From Chloroflexota bacterium (GTDB taxonomy: Bacteria; Chloroflexota; Anaerolineae; Aggregatilineales; Phototrophicaceae), in contig JAPPEU010000053.1 of assembly GCA_028875245.1 (NCBI GenBank), positions 1-61,507 on the forward strand: a stretch of DNA of 61,507 bases, given 5' to 3'. Below, piece by piece: positions 36,071 through 45,071 of this stretch. The translations under genes and the position numbers were made by a program. The notes under the pieces are model-generated. The model had not been told where the DNA came from. It saw only the letters and a program-made list of their open reading frames with translations, and did not search any database. The first letter of the stretch is position 1. Each line of letters opens with the position of its first letter.

Positions 36071-37825
36071 ATGGATCGAACCGTACCGCAGACCGGCAGT
36101 GAAGAAATTGAACTCTATATGCGAACCTATTATTCGCTTCTGCGTTCGAGCGACAGCATCAAAATCGAAACGCTGGTCGAAAGTCATTTGGCGATGCGCT
36201 CGTCCTTGCATGAGCATGCCGCCGACGCCGAACCCGATGCCTCCGCCCTGATGTACAGCGCCCTGCGCCTGCCGCCCTGCATCATCCAGACCGAAGAAGT
36301 CTTGATTGGGCAGATGGACCGCTCCTTCATCGCCGCCGGTTACCGCGATATCGAAGCCTGGCCGCGCGTCTACGCCACCGGCCGCCGGCGCCGCACGCAC
36401 TTCAACGGCGAGGACAGCCTGGCGGTTTATGCCCAGAGCCGCTCGGATATCGATGATCTTGTGCCGATCTTGACCGCCTTTCAAATCGAATGGAACAAGC
36501 TGCATCAACTGCTGCAAAATCCGGAACTGACTGATCTGCTGCGTCCCCGCGCCGACGCGGGCGACCTGCCGGAGGAAGAGTTCGCCGCGCTGGCGGCCGG
36601 CCTGCGCATGCGCGTGAGCGATTTGAAGCGGCTGCATTTGCTCTGGACTGAAGAATTTGCCAGGAACTTGCTCACTATCGGCGAGATTCGCAAGAGCATG
36701 ACGCTACGGTTGATTGCCGGCTCCCTGGCCGATTATCGCCGCGCAACGGCTTCCTGGTGGCAGGAGCTCGGTGAAGAATTGGCCGCGGTCGACATAGACC
36801 CCGGGGAACGCCCGGTATATTTTGTCTCGAGCAATACTCATTCCTTGATCAATCTGCTGGCCGGTTTCGCCCGCCGTTTTGAAGAAAGCCTGGTCAATTA
36901 CATCGAGAGCTTTCAAGAGAAATCCCTGCTGACCGAATACGAAGATACCAAAGAGAGCTATCACAAGAGTACGGATAACTTCCTGTATTTTGTCTTGCGT
37001 CAATATCTTTCCGAGAAAGGCAACCGCGCGCGCAGCGTCTTCGCCAAAGAAGAATCCCGCCTGGGCATCCACCGCATCCCCAGCCGGCACGGCTTCGAGA
37101 TGGAAACGCAGGTCATCGAATTGGGCAAGCTGGAAGCGCGCTGGTTTGATCCGCGGCTGGGGCGGGCTGATGATCTGGCGCCACTGCGGCATAGCAGCGC
37201 GATCATCATCAATATCGATTACCCCTTGGGCATGGCTTCTTATGAGCTGCTAAGCCGCATATCGCAAGGCGTTGGTCGGCTCGATGGCGTCTATGTCATG
37301 GGCAAGGCGGCCACCTTGAACGGTCGCATCGGCGATGTGATGATCCCCAATGTGATTCATGACGAGCATTCAAAGAACACATTCCTGTTCCGCAATTGCT
37401 TTACGGCGCGCCATGTGCGCAGTTATATGCAGCATGGCAATGTGCTGGATAATCAGAAAGCGGTCACGGTGCTGGGCACCTTTTTGCAGAATCCCAACTA
37501 CATGAGCGTCTTCTACAAAGAAGGTTATACCGATATTGAAATGGAGGGGGGACCCTACCTGTCGGCGGTTTACGAAGCCTTCCGGCCTCAACGCCATCCG
37601 ATGAACGAGATTGTCAATTTGCATTCGGTCAAGTTCGATATTGGCTTTCTGCATTACGCATCGGACAAGCCGATGAAAACAGGCCAAAATCTGGGCGCTG
37701 GCAGCTTGAGTTACGGTGGCGTGGAACCGACCTATGCCGCCGCCATCGCCATCCTGCGCCGCATTTTTTTCAACGAAACAGAAAAACTAATCGAGACCAC
37801 TTTTGAGGCGCTGCCGTCCTTTTGA
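36071..37825 (+). CDS. 584-residue protein with nucleoside phosphorylase-like C-terminus
   Basis: N-terminal 370 residues are helical and charged (WSSNTHSLINLL-like blocks at 230-265) with no family I recognise. From about 374 it looks like a nucleoside phosphorylase/nucleosidase domain. IIINIDYPLGMASYELL is the first strand, VYVMGKAATLNGRIGDVMIP (407-426) matches the glycine loop and GD-hIP strand, and TDIEMEGGPYLSAVYEA (487-503) matches the EME purine/ribose-binding motif. It lies three bases after the FAD/Fe-S gene and just before the Mo subunit, inside the xanthine dehydrogenase operon. A purine nucleosidase or nucleoside phosphorylase function is inferred. Full length, no signal peptide. 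Confidence 0.6.
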   Translation: MDRTVPQTGSEEIELYMRTYYSLLRSSDSIKIETLVESHLAMRSSLHEHAADAEPDASALMYSALRLPPCIIQTEEVLIGQMDRSFIAAGYRDIEAWPRVYATGRRRRTHFNGEDSLAVYAQSRSDIDDLVPILTAFQIEWNKLHQLLQNPELTDLLRPRADAGDLPEEEFAALAAGLRMRVSDLKRLHLLWTEEFARNLLTIGEIRKSMTLRLIAGSLADYRRATASWWQELGEELAAVDIDPGERPVYFVSSNTHSLINLLAGFARRFEESLVNYIESFQEKSLLTEYEDTKESYHKSTDNFLYFVLRQYLSEKGNRARSVFAKEESRLGIHRIPSRHGFEMETQVIELGKLEARWFDPRLGRADDLAPLRHSSAIIINIDYPLGMASYELLSRISQGVGRLDGVYVMGKAATLNGRIGDVMIPNVIHDEHSKNTFLFRNCFTARHVRSYMQHGNVLDNQKAVTVLGTFLQNPNYMSVFYKEGYTDIEMEGGPYLSAVYEAFRPQRHPMNEIVNLHSVKFDIGFLHYASDKPMKTGQNLGAGSLSYGGVEPTYAAAIAILRRIFFNETEKLIETTFEALPSF

Positions 37826-37866
37826 ACGGGGCCAGCCGCCCAAGCAGCTTTATCAAGGAATCCACC

Positions 37867-40092
37867 GTGCAGAATAAGAAAACCGCCGCCATCAGCCAAT
37901 CCGTCACGCGCATCGACGCCCGCGGCAAGGTCACGGGCGAGACGCCATATCCCGGCGATATCGATATCGAGGGGCAGTTATGGATGCGCATCAAATTCAG
38001 CGATCGCGCTCATGCCCGGGTCCGCAACGTCGATGCCAGCCGCGCGGAGGCGCTGCCGGGCGTGGCGCGCGTCTTCACCAGCCGCGATGTGCCAGTCAAC
38101 GAATATGGCCTGGTCATCAAGGATCAGCCGGTGCTCTGCGGTCCCGGCGGCGCCAAAGCCGGCGCCGATGTCGTTCGCTGCTACATGGACATGGTGGCGA
38201 CCGTCGTGGCGGAGACAGACGCGATCGCGCAAGCGGCGCTGGAACTCATTGAGGTGCAGTATGAGGACCTGCCCGCCGTATTTGATCCCGAGGCGGCAAT
38301 GGCGGCTTCGGCGCCACAGCTGCATCCTGACGCGCCTGACAATCTGGTGGCGCGCTACCGCATCCGCAAAGGCGACATGAAAGCCGGCTGGGCGGCCGCT
38401 GATGTCGTTGTTGAAGGCGAATACGAGACGACCTGGCAGGAACATGCCTACCTGCAACCGGAGGCGGGCCTGGCTTACCTCGACGATGTAGACCGGGTCA
38501 CCGTCCTGGTCGCTGGCCAGTGGACGCATGAAGATCAAGAGCAGATCTATCATGCGCTGGACCTGCCGCCGGAACAGGTGCGGGTCATCTATCCGGCCAT
38601 CGGCGGCGCTTTCGGCGGGCGCGAAGATATGTCGGTGCAAATCATCCTGGCGCTGGCCGCCTGGAAGCTGCGCCAGCCGGTCAAGATACAATGGAGCCGC
38701 GAGGAGTCGATTCTATATCACCACAAGCGGCATCCGATTAAGGTGCGGGCCAAATGGGGGGCGACGAACGAAGGCCTGCTGACCGCAGGCTCCGCAGAAG
38801 TGATCGGCGACGCCGGCGCCTACAATTACACATCAAACAAGGTCCTCGGCAACGCGCAGCTGACCGTGACCGGGCCCTATGAAATACCCCATGTCCATGT
38901 CGATACCTACACCGTCTACACCAACAACATTCCCTCCGGCGCTTTCCGCGGTTTCGGCGCGCCCCAGGCCCTTTTCGCCGCCGAAGGCCAAATGAATCGG
39001 CTGGCGGCCGCCCTGAATATGGATCCGCTGGAGATCCGCCTGAAGAACAGCATCCGCGAAGGCAGCATCGGCTCGGTGGACAGTCCCTTTCCCGCCGGCG
39101 TCACCATGCCGCAGGTGTTTGAAGCATGCGGGCTGGAATCCTGGTGGGGCGAGACGGAGTCCGGCTGGCGGCTGCGCCCGCCCGAACAGCCAGAGGATCC
39201 AAGCAAGCGGCGCGGGCGCGGTCTGGCCGGCGGCTTCAAGAATGTCGGTTTCAGCTTCGGCTTTCCCGAACATTGCTGGGCCGGCATCGAATTGCAGGGG
39301 AATGCCGAGATTGAAAAGGTCATCCTCTTTCACGCCGCCGCCGATGTCGGGCAAGGCGCGCATACCGCCTTGAATCAAATGGCGGCTGATGCCGTCGGCG
39401 TCCCCTTTGACCGGGTGGAGATCCTGGCCTCCGATACGGCGACTTCGGGCTCCTCCGGCAGCGCGTCAGCCTCGCGCCTGACCTTTATGTCCGGCAATGC
39501 CATCCGCGGCGCCGCCGAAATCGCCCGCCGCAAGTGGCAGGATGAGGAGCGCCCGGCCAGGGGCGAATATATGTACCGCCCGCCGGCGACCACGCCCTTT
39601 GACCCGCAGACAGGCCGCGCCGAGCCGAATTTCGCCTATGGTTATGTGGCGGAAGCGGTTGAGGTGGAAGTCGACATTGAGACCGGCCAAGTGCAAGTGC
39701 TGGAAGTCGTCTGCGCCAACGATGTGGGCAAGGTCGTCAATCCCCAGCAGCTGCAGGGACAGATTGAAGGCGCGATCGTGCAGGCCCAGGGTTATGCGCT
39801 GATGGAATATCTGGTGTCGGAGGAGGGCCGCATACGCAATCCTTTTCTTTCGACTTATCTGATTCCAACATCTCTTGATGTGCCGCCGCGGATTAAATCC
39901 GTTATCCTGGAGAATCCGGATCCAATCGGGCCCTGGGGTGTGCGCGGTATGGCGGAGATGCCCTTCCTCCCGCTGGCGCCCGCCATCGCCGCCGCGATCT
40001 ATGATGCGACAGGCGTCTGGATCGATTCCCAGCCATTCACCGCGCAAAAGGTGGTCAAGGCGCTGCGCCAACGGGGCATAGGCGCGCTCTAG
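37867..40092 (+). CDS. xdhA: Xanthine dehydrogenase molybdenum-binding subunit
   Basis: 741-residue Mo-cofactor subunit of the xanthine oxidase family. The N-terminal hammerhead domain ITRIDARGKVTGETPYPGDI, the Mo-site loops GGAFGGREDMSVQ and SGAFRGFGAPQALFAAE, DVGQGAHTALNQMAAD, SGSSGSASASRL and the GPWGVRGMAEMPFLPLAPAIA end segment are visible. GTG 37867 is chosen since AAGGA lies seven bases upstream. Hydroxylates hypoxanthine/xanthine, or may run in the reductive direction on urate. The YqeC-type maturation gene follows after a 557-bp gap. Confidence 0.9.
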   Translation: MQNKKTAAISQSVTRIDARGKVTGETPYPGDIDIEGQLWMRIKFSDRAHARVRNVDASRAEALPGVARVFTSRDVPVNEYGLVIKDQPVLCGPGGAKAGADVVRCYMDMVATVVAETDAIAQAALELIEVQYEDLPAVFDPEAAMAASAPQLHPDAPDNLVARYRIRKGDMKAGWAAADVVVEGEYETTWQEHAYLQPEAGLAYLDDVDRVTVLVAGQWTHEDQEQIYHALDLPPEQVRVIYPAIGGAFGGREDMSVQIILALAAWKLRQPVKIQWSREESILYHHKRHPIKVRAKWGATNEGLLTAGSAEVIGDAGAYNYTSNKVLGNAQLTVTGPYEIPHVHVDTYTVYTNNIPSGAFRGFGAPQALFAAEGQMNRLAAALNMDPLEIRLKNSIREGSIGSVDSPFPAGVTMPQVFEACGLESWWGETESGWRLRPPEQPEDPSKRRGRGLAGGFKNVGFSFGFPEHCWAGIELQGNAEIEKVILFHAAADVGQGAHTALNQMAADAVGVPFDRVEILASDTATSGSSGSASASRLTFMSGNAIRGAAEIARRKWQDEERPARGEYMYRPPATTPFDPQTGRAEPNFAYGYVAEAVEVEVDIETGQVQVLEVVCANDVGKVVNPQQLQGQIEGAIVQAQGYALMEYLVSEEGRIRNPFLSTYLIPTSLDVPPRIKSVILENPDPIGPWGVRGMAEMPFLPLAPAIAAAIYDATGVWIDSQPFTAQKVVKALRQRGIGAL

Positions 40093-40188
40093 GCGCTCTC
40101 AGCTTTCATGAACCTGCTAGATTCCAACTGCAACAATGGCGAAATCTGTAGGGCTTGTCCGGTACTCTAGCGAAATTGCCGCTTTTTC

Positions 40189-40268
40189 TACCCCATCCCC
40201 CGGCCATGTGCCCCCTCGGTCCCCCGCCTCACGGGGGATGCTTCCCGAATCATCAGGGAAGGGGAGCT
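40189..40268 (-). repeat. Repeat family 2, copy 2
   Basis: Read on the minus strand it begins GCTCCCCTTCCCTGATGATT and ends GGCCGGGGGATGGGG, matching 15574-15625 at both ends, with an extra internal hairpin of C and G runs in the middle. Confidence 0.7.
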
Positions 40269-40386
40269 TTTCTTGGCGAATTAAGTAGAAATCTGTCGCC
40301 CTTCGCAAGTTAGGCCCGCATTTTAGTTTCGTTTTGGTGTAATTTCAGTTGTTGTTGCGTAAGAAATGCAGTGCCGGACAAGCCTT

Positions 40387-40415
40387 GTAGGGGCGTTTCG
40401 CTGAAACGCCCGCGC
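40387..40415 (+). repeat. Repeat family 1
   Basis: GTAGGGGCGTTTC-GCT-GAAACGCCCGC, a near-perfect palindrome with the family GTAGGGGCG start and a changed middle. Confidence 0.75.
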
Positions 40416-40441
40416 ATTTGACAGTGCGTACTTTAGCTGCG

Positions 40442-40470
40442 ACGGGCGACCAAGTTGGTCGCCCCTACAC
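40442..40470 (-). repeat. Repeat family 1
   Basis: GGGCGACCAA-G-TTGGTCGCCCCTACA. Opposite orientation to the copy 30 bases upstream; the arms differ from it but the outer GTAGGGGCG / CGCCC core is the same. Confidence 0.75.
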
Positions 40471-40649
40471 GTTCTCGCTGTGCAGAGTTCATTATTTTGT
40501 ATGAGCCGAGTTGTGACTCGCGAGGGATTGTGATAACAAATCCGATCCAGTTCCGCTAACGCGCCGTGGGATAAACACGGGCACTCCCGGGCTTTCGTGT
40601 TATCATTAACCTAGCAATTGTATTAATTCGCGCGACCAGTGAAAAGCGG

Positions 40650-42011
40650 ATGCGGTTCGAGCAAGCGTTTGAGGTAGTGCCTGGCGATGTCGTCGCCTTC
40701 ATCGGGGCGGGCGGCAAAACCTCTCTTATGGTGGGCTTGGGCTATGACCTGGCCGAAGCCGGCTGGCGCGTGTTGGCGACGACTACCACCAGACTTTCAA
40801 CGGATCAGTTGGATCTGTTTCCCTGCACCATGTCCTCCATGGCCGCCCCGCGCAAAATATCGGAGGCGCTCACCGAGCATCAATTCGTCTTGCTGCACGA
40901 CCAAATTCGCGGCGGGCATGTCTACGGTCCGCCGGTCGGATGGACCCGGAACCTGCTGGACAGCGTCGACTCGGATATCTTGCTGGTCGAAGCGGATGAC
41001 GCCGCGGGCAAACCCTTCAAAGCGCCGCGGGCGGATGAACCGCAGGTGCCGCATGAGACCTCTCTCGTCATTTCGGTCGCTTCCCTCCGCGCGCTGGGCC
41101 TGCCGCTGGATAACGAGCGCATCTACAATCCGGCGGCGATGATCCAAAGGTATGGCTTCGTCGAAAACAGCCCGGTGAAGTCGCCCTGGTTGGCGCAGGT
41201 ATTGCGCGACGATCAGCTCGGCTTGCGCGGCGTGCCGGCGTCTGCCCGCGTCATCGTCTTTCTGAATCATACGCCGGAACGCGGTTTCATGCGTGGGCGC
41301 GCCCGCATGATCGCCCGCCTCAGCTTGCAGAGCGAGCGCATCAACGCCGTTGCTTTGGGCTCGGTGCGCGGCGTCGAACCCGTGTTTGAGCTTCAGCGTC
41401 CGGTAGGCGCGCTCGTGCTCGCGACCGGTTATTCGCCTTGCAAAGACCTCGATGGAATACTGCGGCCAGCCGCGCGCGGGCGGGCGGCCCTGGCTCATGT
41501 CGCCGAGAAGCTGCTGCGTTCGCGCATCGATCATATCCGCGTCGTTACCGGCTGGAGGGGGGCGGAAGCGCGGGCCGCCATCAGGCATCTGGCTTTGAAG
41601 ACCGTCCATGATCGCGCGCGGCAAAACGGGGGCGCGGTTTCGGCGCTGAAAGCCGGGCTGCGCGCCTTGCCGGCGCACGTATCGGCCGCGCTTGTCGTGC
41701 CCGGCGATCAAGTCCGCATGCAGCCGCGAGTGATTTACCACATCCTGGCCGCTTACGCCCGCGGCGAAGGCGACTTCATCATTCCGCGATACGGGGCCCG
41801 CTGCGGCTACCCCGCTTTGATCGGCTGCCGTCACTGGCGCGAGCTCTTGAAGATGCCCGGCCACAGCGATTTCCGCGCCATCGCGCAGCGCTTTCGGGAT
41901 GACATCAGTTTTCATGACGTGGATACCGACAGCATCTTCCACGACATCAATAGGCTGCCGCTGCCAGGAACGCCCCGGCGCGGCTTTCGGGTTCGGGATG
42001 GCGAAACCTAA
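40650..42011 (+). CDS. YqeC-MobA-like fusion (molybdenum hydroxylase maturation)
   Basis: 453 residues. The first half (1-240) is a YqeC protein: P-loop FIGAGGKTSL (18-27), TTTTRLS and EADDAAGKPFKAPRADEP (114-131). The second half (about 253-453) looks like the MobA/MocA nucleotidyltransferase fold, but its usual LAAGxSxRMGxxK reads LATGYSPCKDLDG, so the Met-Gly-Lys part is not conserved. PGDQVRM and DVDTDSIFHDIN keep family positions. YqeC is a maturation factor of selenium-dependent molybdenum hydroxylases. MobA-like CTP transferases mature molybdopterin cytosine dinucleotide. Function here as a combined maturase is inferred. Confidence 0.75.
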   Translation: MRFEQAFEVVPGDVVAFIGAGGKTSLMVGLGYDLAEAGWRVLATTTTRLSTDQLDLFPCTMSSMAAPRKISEALTEHQFVLLHDQIRGGHVYGPPVGWTRNLLDSVDSDILLVEADDAAGKPFKAPRADEPQVPHETSLVISVASLRALGLPLDNERIYNPAAMIQRYGFVENSPVKSPWLAQVLRDDQLGLRGVPASARVIVFLNHTPERGFMRGRARMIARLSLQSERINAVALGSVRGVEPVFELQRPVGALVLATGYSPCKDLDGILRPAARGRAALAHVAEKLLRSRIDHIRVVTGWRGAEARAAIRHLALKTVHDRARQNGGAVSALKAGLRALPAHVSAALVVPGDQVRMQPRVIYHILAAYARGEGDFIIPRYGARCGYPALIGCRHWRELLKMPGHSDFRAIAQRFRDDISFHDVDTDSIFHDINRLPLPGTPRRGFRVRDGET

Positions 42012-42014
42012 GGG

Positions 42015-44087
42015 CTAGCCGCCTTCCTGCTGCTGTATCAACTCGCGGATCATATCCCTGGACCATAGGCCGCTGGCTGTCACATCCACTTGCACCCTGA
42101 GCGTGGCCGGCCGTTTGTCCTTGTGCCCGGTGGCGTCGGCGCGCATTTCATCAAAGTACTCCATCGGCGTGATGACGATCAGCACCTCTTGCGCTTGCAG
42201 CCGATGGTCAGGCGGCGGCGTGTAAAGGAACTCCCGCCGGTTGGCGCGGCGAATGCCAATCACACCGGCTCGATAGCGCATGGATAATGACAGCTCGGTA
42301 ATTGTCTTGCCGATCCAGGGGGAGTCGTCTTCCATATAAAGTTCGGCCGTTTCCAGCCCGGTGATCTCGTTGTAAAGCACGTGCTGCAGGAAGTCGGCGA
42401 TTTCCGGACGGGTGGTGGATAAGAGCACGAACTGAGCGGCGACATGAAAAGGGCTGACGACGCGGTCGGCGCCCGACCGCTGCAGCTTTTCAATCATGTC
42501 ATCGGTCGTGGCGGTGACGGAAATCAGCAGTGACTTGCTGATGCTGCGCGCGGAGAGAACAGCAAGCACCGCGGCCGCCTTGTCCTGAATCGATATCATG
42601 ATCGCCTGCGCCCGCTCGACGCCGGCTTTCTTCAGCGTCGATTCCTTGGCCGGGTCGCCATGGATCACGCGGAAGCCGCGGTCCAGCCATTTATGGGTCA
42701 CGCCCTCGTCATTGCTGATCAAGACAAAGGGACGCGCGGGATCGAGGAAGCGGACGGCGCTCTGGATGATGTGGTCCTTGCCGCAAATTATAAAATGCTT
42801 GCTCATGCTTTCGATAGCGGCTTCGCTCTCTTCCAGGCTGTAGGTCGCCTCCAGGCTCTTGGATTCGCGCGTTGGAATCAGTCGCTGGTAGCTGAAAAAG
42901 CGCATCTCGTTCCGGCCCTGCGGGCGGCACTCATTCTGCAAAACCGGCACCCTTTGACCGGGCGCTATGGCGAGCAGAATCTCGTCTTCCTGCAGTCTCC
43001 GGCCGCCGCCGGGCGCGTATACATAATCCCCCGCCTCAAGCCGAATGCCCAGGACTCCCGCATCGTGCCGCGGGCGCAATTCCAAATCGGCAATGCGCTG
43101 CCCAATCCAGGGCGAATCATCCTCCAGTTCCAGCTGCGTGATCTGGTGCTGTGTGTCTTGTTGGAAAAGAATGCTGTTGAAGAAGTCGTTGACAGCCGGG
43201 CGCAAGGTGGCGCTGTTGAGAAATTGGGCCGCCACTTCATACGGGGCTAAAACGACATTGGCGCCCGCTTTGATCATTTTCAGTGTGAGTTCTTCTTCGA
43301 TGGCGGCCGCCGTAATATACAGCCGCGGATTGAGATTGCGCGCTGTCAAGACGGTCAGCAGGCTCTCGGTATCCTGATTGAGCATGACCATGATGGCTCT
43401 GGCCCGCTCGATGCCGGCGGAAAACAGTTCATCGTCATCGGTCGGGTCGCCATCAATGACCAGAATGCCGGCGCTGCGCAAGTGCTCGGCGTATTCGGCA
43501 TCCTCGGTCACAACCACGAGCAAGTCCAGCAATGTTGTATGGGCGACAAAATGGTCGTGATAAATGATGAACAAGCGATGCAAAAGCCCCCGCAATGCGG
43601 GCAAGCGCCCCCGTTTCTCCGCCCCCAGAATGCGATTCAAAGCATTTCGTATGGGGCGATAAAGGCTTTCGCGGTGCTGCTTGCGGCGGATCTCCGCTCC
43701 TTGGAGAATAAAGCCGATTGTTTTGTCCACCATCTCGCCCGACCCGCAGATGATGTAATGACGCTCAAGCTTGTTTATCGTTTGCTTTGTCTTGAATAGC
43801 CGGCGGCGCGCCATCGCTTCCGAGCTGAAGAGCAGGGCGAATGAGGAAGACAGGAAGAATAGCAGGGCGCTCATGCCCGCGCCGACCAACCCAAGCGTGA
43901 AGAGCCTGCCCAGCCCCGTTTTTGGCGTCAGATCGCCATATCCGATTGTCGTCAGCGTGATGATTGTCAGATAGATCGCGTCAAAGAAGGACATGCCCTC
44001 AATCCAGGCGAAACCGGCGACGCCGATCGGCAAAACGATGAAGATGAGTATCGCCGCCGCGCGAAACTGCCTGCGCACATCGTTCAC
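42015..44087 (-). CDS. Two-TM potassium channel with tandem RCK regions
   Basis: 690 residues. Two membrane helices flank a pore with selectivity filter TIGYGD (47-52). Two RCK (TrkA-N plus TrkA-C) regions follow, the first from about 108 and the second from about 435. Such channels assemble as tetramers in the membrane and open with ligand binding to the RCK ring. The first RCK has a roughly 60-residue insertion between IICGSGEM and LLVVVTEDAEY, rich in Arg and His. A K+ channel is certain; the gating ligand is not. Start is GTG; a strong promoter is upstream. Confidence 0.93.
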   Translation of the reverse strand: MNDVRRQFRAAAILIFIVLPIGVAGFAWIEGMSFFDAIYLTIITLTTIGYGDLTPKTGLGRLFTLGLVGAGMSALLFFLSSSFALLFSSEAMARRRLFKTKQTINKLERHYIICGSGEMVDKTIGFILQGAEIRRKQHRESLYRPIRNALNRILGAEKRGRLPALRGLLHRLFIIYHDHFVAHTTLLDLLVVVTEDAEYAEHLRSAGILVIDGDPTDDDELFSAGIERARAIMVMLNQDTESLLTVLTARNLNPRLYITAAAIEEELTLKMIKAGANVVLAPYEVAAQFLNSATLRPAVNDFFNSILFQQDTQHQITQLELEDDSPWIGQRIADLELRPRHDAGVLGIRLEAGDYVYAPGGGRRLQEDEILLAIAPGQRVPVLQNECRPQGRNEMRFFSYQRLIPTRESKSLEATYSLEESEAAIESMSKHFIICGKDHIIQSAVRFLDPARPFVLISNDEGVTHKWLDRGFRVIHGDPAKESTLKKAGVERAQAIMISIQDKAAAVLAVLSARSISKSLLISVTATTDDMIEKLQRSGADRVVSPFHVAAQFVLLSTTRPEIADFLQHVLYNEITGLETAELYMEDDSPWIGKTITELSLSMRYRAGVIGIRRANRREFLYTPPPDHRLQAQEVLIVITPMEYFDEMRADATGHKDKRPATLRVQVDVTASGLWSRDMIRELIQQQEGG

Positions 44088-44127
44088 GGGCGCTGTCCCT
44101 GCCGTTGCCTATACATCCACTTCGCTC

Positions 44128-44157
44128 ATTATATCGGAGAACATCCTCTTGTGTTAA
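44128..44157 (-). promoter_or_regulatory. Promoter of the potassium channel gene
   Basis: Minus strand TTAACA, 18-base spacer, TATAAT (44133-44128): 11 of 12 consensus bases. It ends 41 bases before the GTG start. Confidence 0.7.
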
Positions 44158-44231
44158 TATGGCGCTAATGCCGGATGGCGGCGTCAAGATCACTTGAGTC
44201 ATTCCTCGAAGGACGTTATGGGAGGATCCCC

Positions 44232-45071
44232 GTGTACAATCGTGAAGAATTTCAGCGCGCGGCGGAGTTTATCCAATCAAGGATATCAGCGCAGCCATCG
44301 ATCGGCCTGGTATTGGGCTCCGGTTTGGGAAAGCTGGCCGACGAGCTTGCAGACCGGGCCGTCATTCCCTACGCTGATATCCCGGGCTGGCCCCGGTCGA
44401 CGGTGGTCGGGCATGGCGGCAATCTGGTAGTCGGCGAGCTTGAAGGGCAGATCGTCGCGGCTCAGCAGGGACGCGCACACTTCTATGAAGGGTACACGCT
44501 GCAGGAAGTGACCTTTCCTGTTCGTGTCATGAAGGAGTTGGGCATTCACTCGCTGCTCTTGACCAACGCCGCCGGCGGTGTAAATCCGGCTTATCAGGTG
44601 GGCGACATCATGCTGCTCGAAGATCACATCAATTTCCTCGGCCTTGCGGGCGCCAACCCCCTCATGGGCCCGAACGATGAATCGCTTGGCCTGCGCTTTG
44701 TTGGCATGTCGCAAACTTATGATCGGCCTCTGCGGCAGCGCGCCCTTGAAGTCGCCGGCGAGGGCGGCATTCCCCTGCATAGCGGCGTTTATTTCGGCTT
44801 GTCCGGCCCTTTCTTTGAGACGCCGGCGGAGATAAGAATGATCCGCGCTTTGGGCGGCGACGCGGTCGGCATGTCGACAGTGAATGAAGTGCTGGTGGCG
44901 CGTCATGGCGGCTTGCGGGTCATGGCCTGTTCCGGCATTACGAACCGCGCCATTGATGTGGTGGACACGGAGCTGGAGACCAATCATGAAGAGGTATTGG
45001 AAGCCGGCGCCGTCATCGTACCGCGGCTGACCACTATTTTGAAAGGTGTGCTCAGCAATTTCCCGACATGA
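44232..45071 (+). CDS. Purine nucleoside phosphorylase (trimeric type)
   Basis: Splits inosine and guanosine to base and ribose-1-phosphate. 279 residues: LGSGLGKLAD with the phosphate-binding Ser30, GHGGN, QQGRAHFYEGYTLQEVTFPVRVM, TNAAGGVNP, SGPFFETPAEIRM, and MSTVNEVLVARHGGLRV with ITNRA. GTG 44232 is chosen because GGAGG lies six bases upstream. An ATG at 44175 would add 19 residues. Supplies bases to the purine region, although it is separated from it by the K+ channel gene. Overlaps the next gene by four bases. Confidence 0.93.
   Translation: MYNREEFQRAAEFIQSRISAQPSIGLVLGSGLGKLADELADRAVIPYADIPGWPRSTVVGHGGNLVVGELEGQIVAAQQGRAHFYEGYTLQEVTFPVRVMKELGIHSLLLTNAAGGVNPAYQVGDIMLLEDHINFLGLAGANPLMGPNDESLGLRFVGMSQTYDRPLRQRALEVAGEGGIPLHSGVYFGLSGPFFETPAEIRMIRALGGDAVGMSTVNEVLVARHGGLRVMACSGITNRAIDVVDTELETNHEEVLEAGAVIVPRLTTILKGVLSNFPT

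Larger units (their letters stand above)
40093..40649. other. 557-bp intergenic region rich in repeats
   Basis: No convincing gene. It carries an inverted copy of repeat family 2 (40189-40268) and two family 1 palindromes in opposite orientation (40387-40415 and 40442-40470). TGTGATAAC (40528 region) and GTTATCATT (40602 region) form an inverted pair about 70 bases apart that could be operator half-sites before the yqeC-like gene. AT-rich TGTATTAAT just before the gene is a possible -10. Confidence 0.6.

Noticed and set aside
40093..40649. Purine or molybdenum-cofactor riboswitch before yqeC-mobA
   Set aside because: No recognisable aptamer core; hairpins are explained by repeat families.
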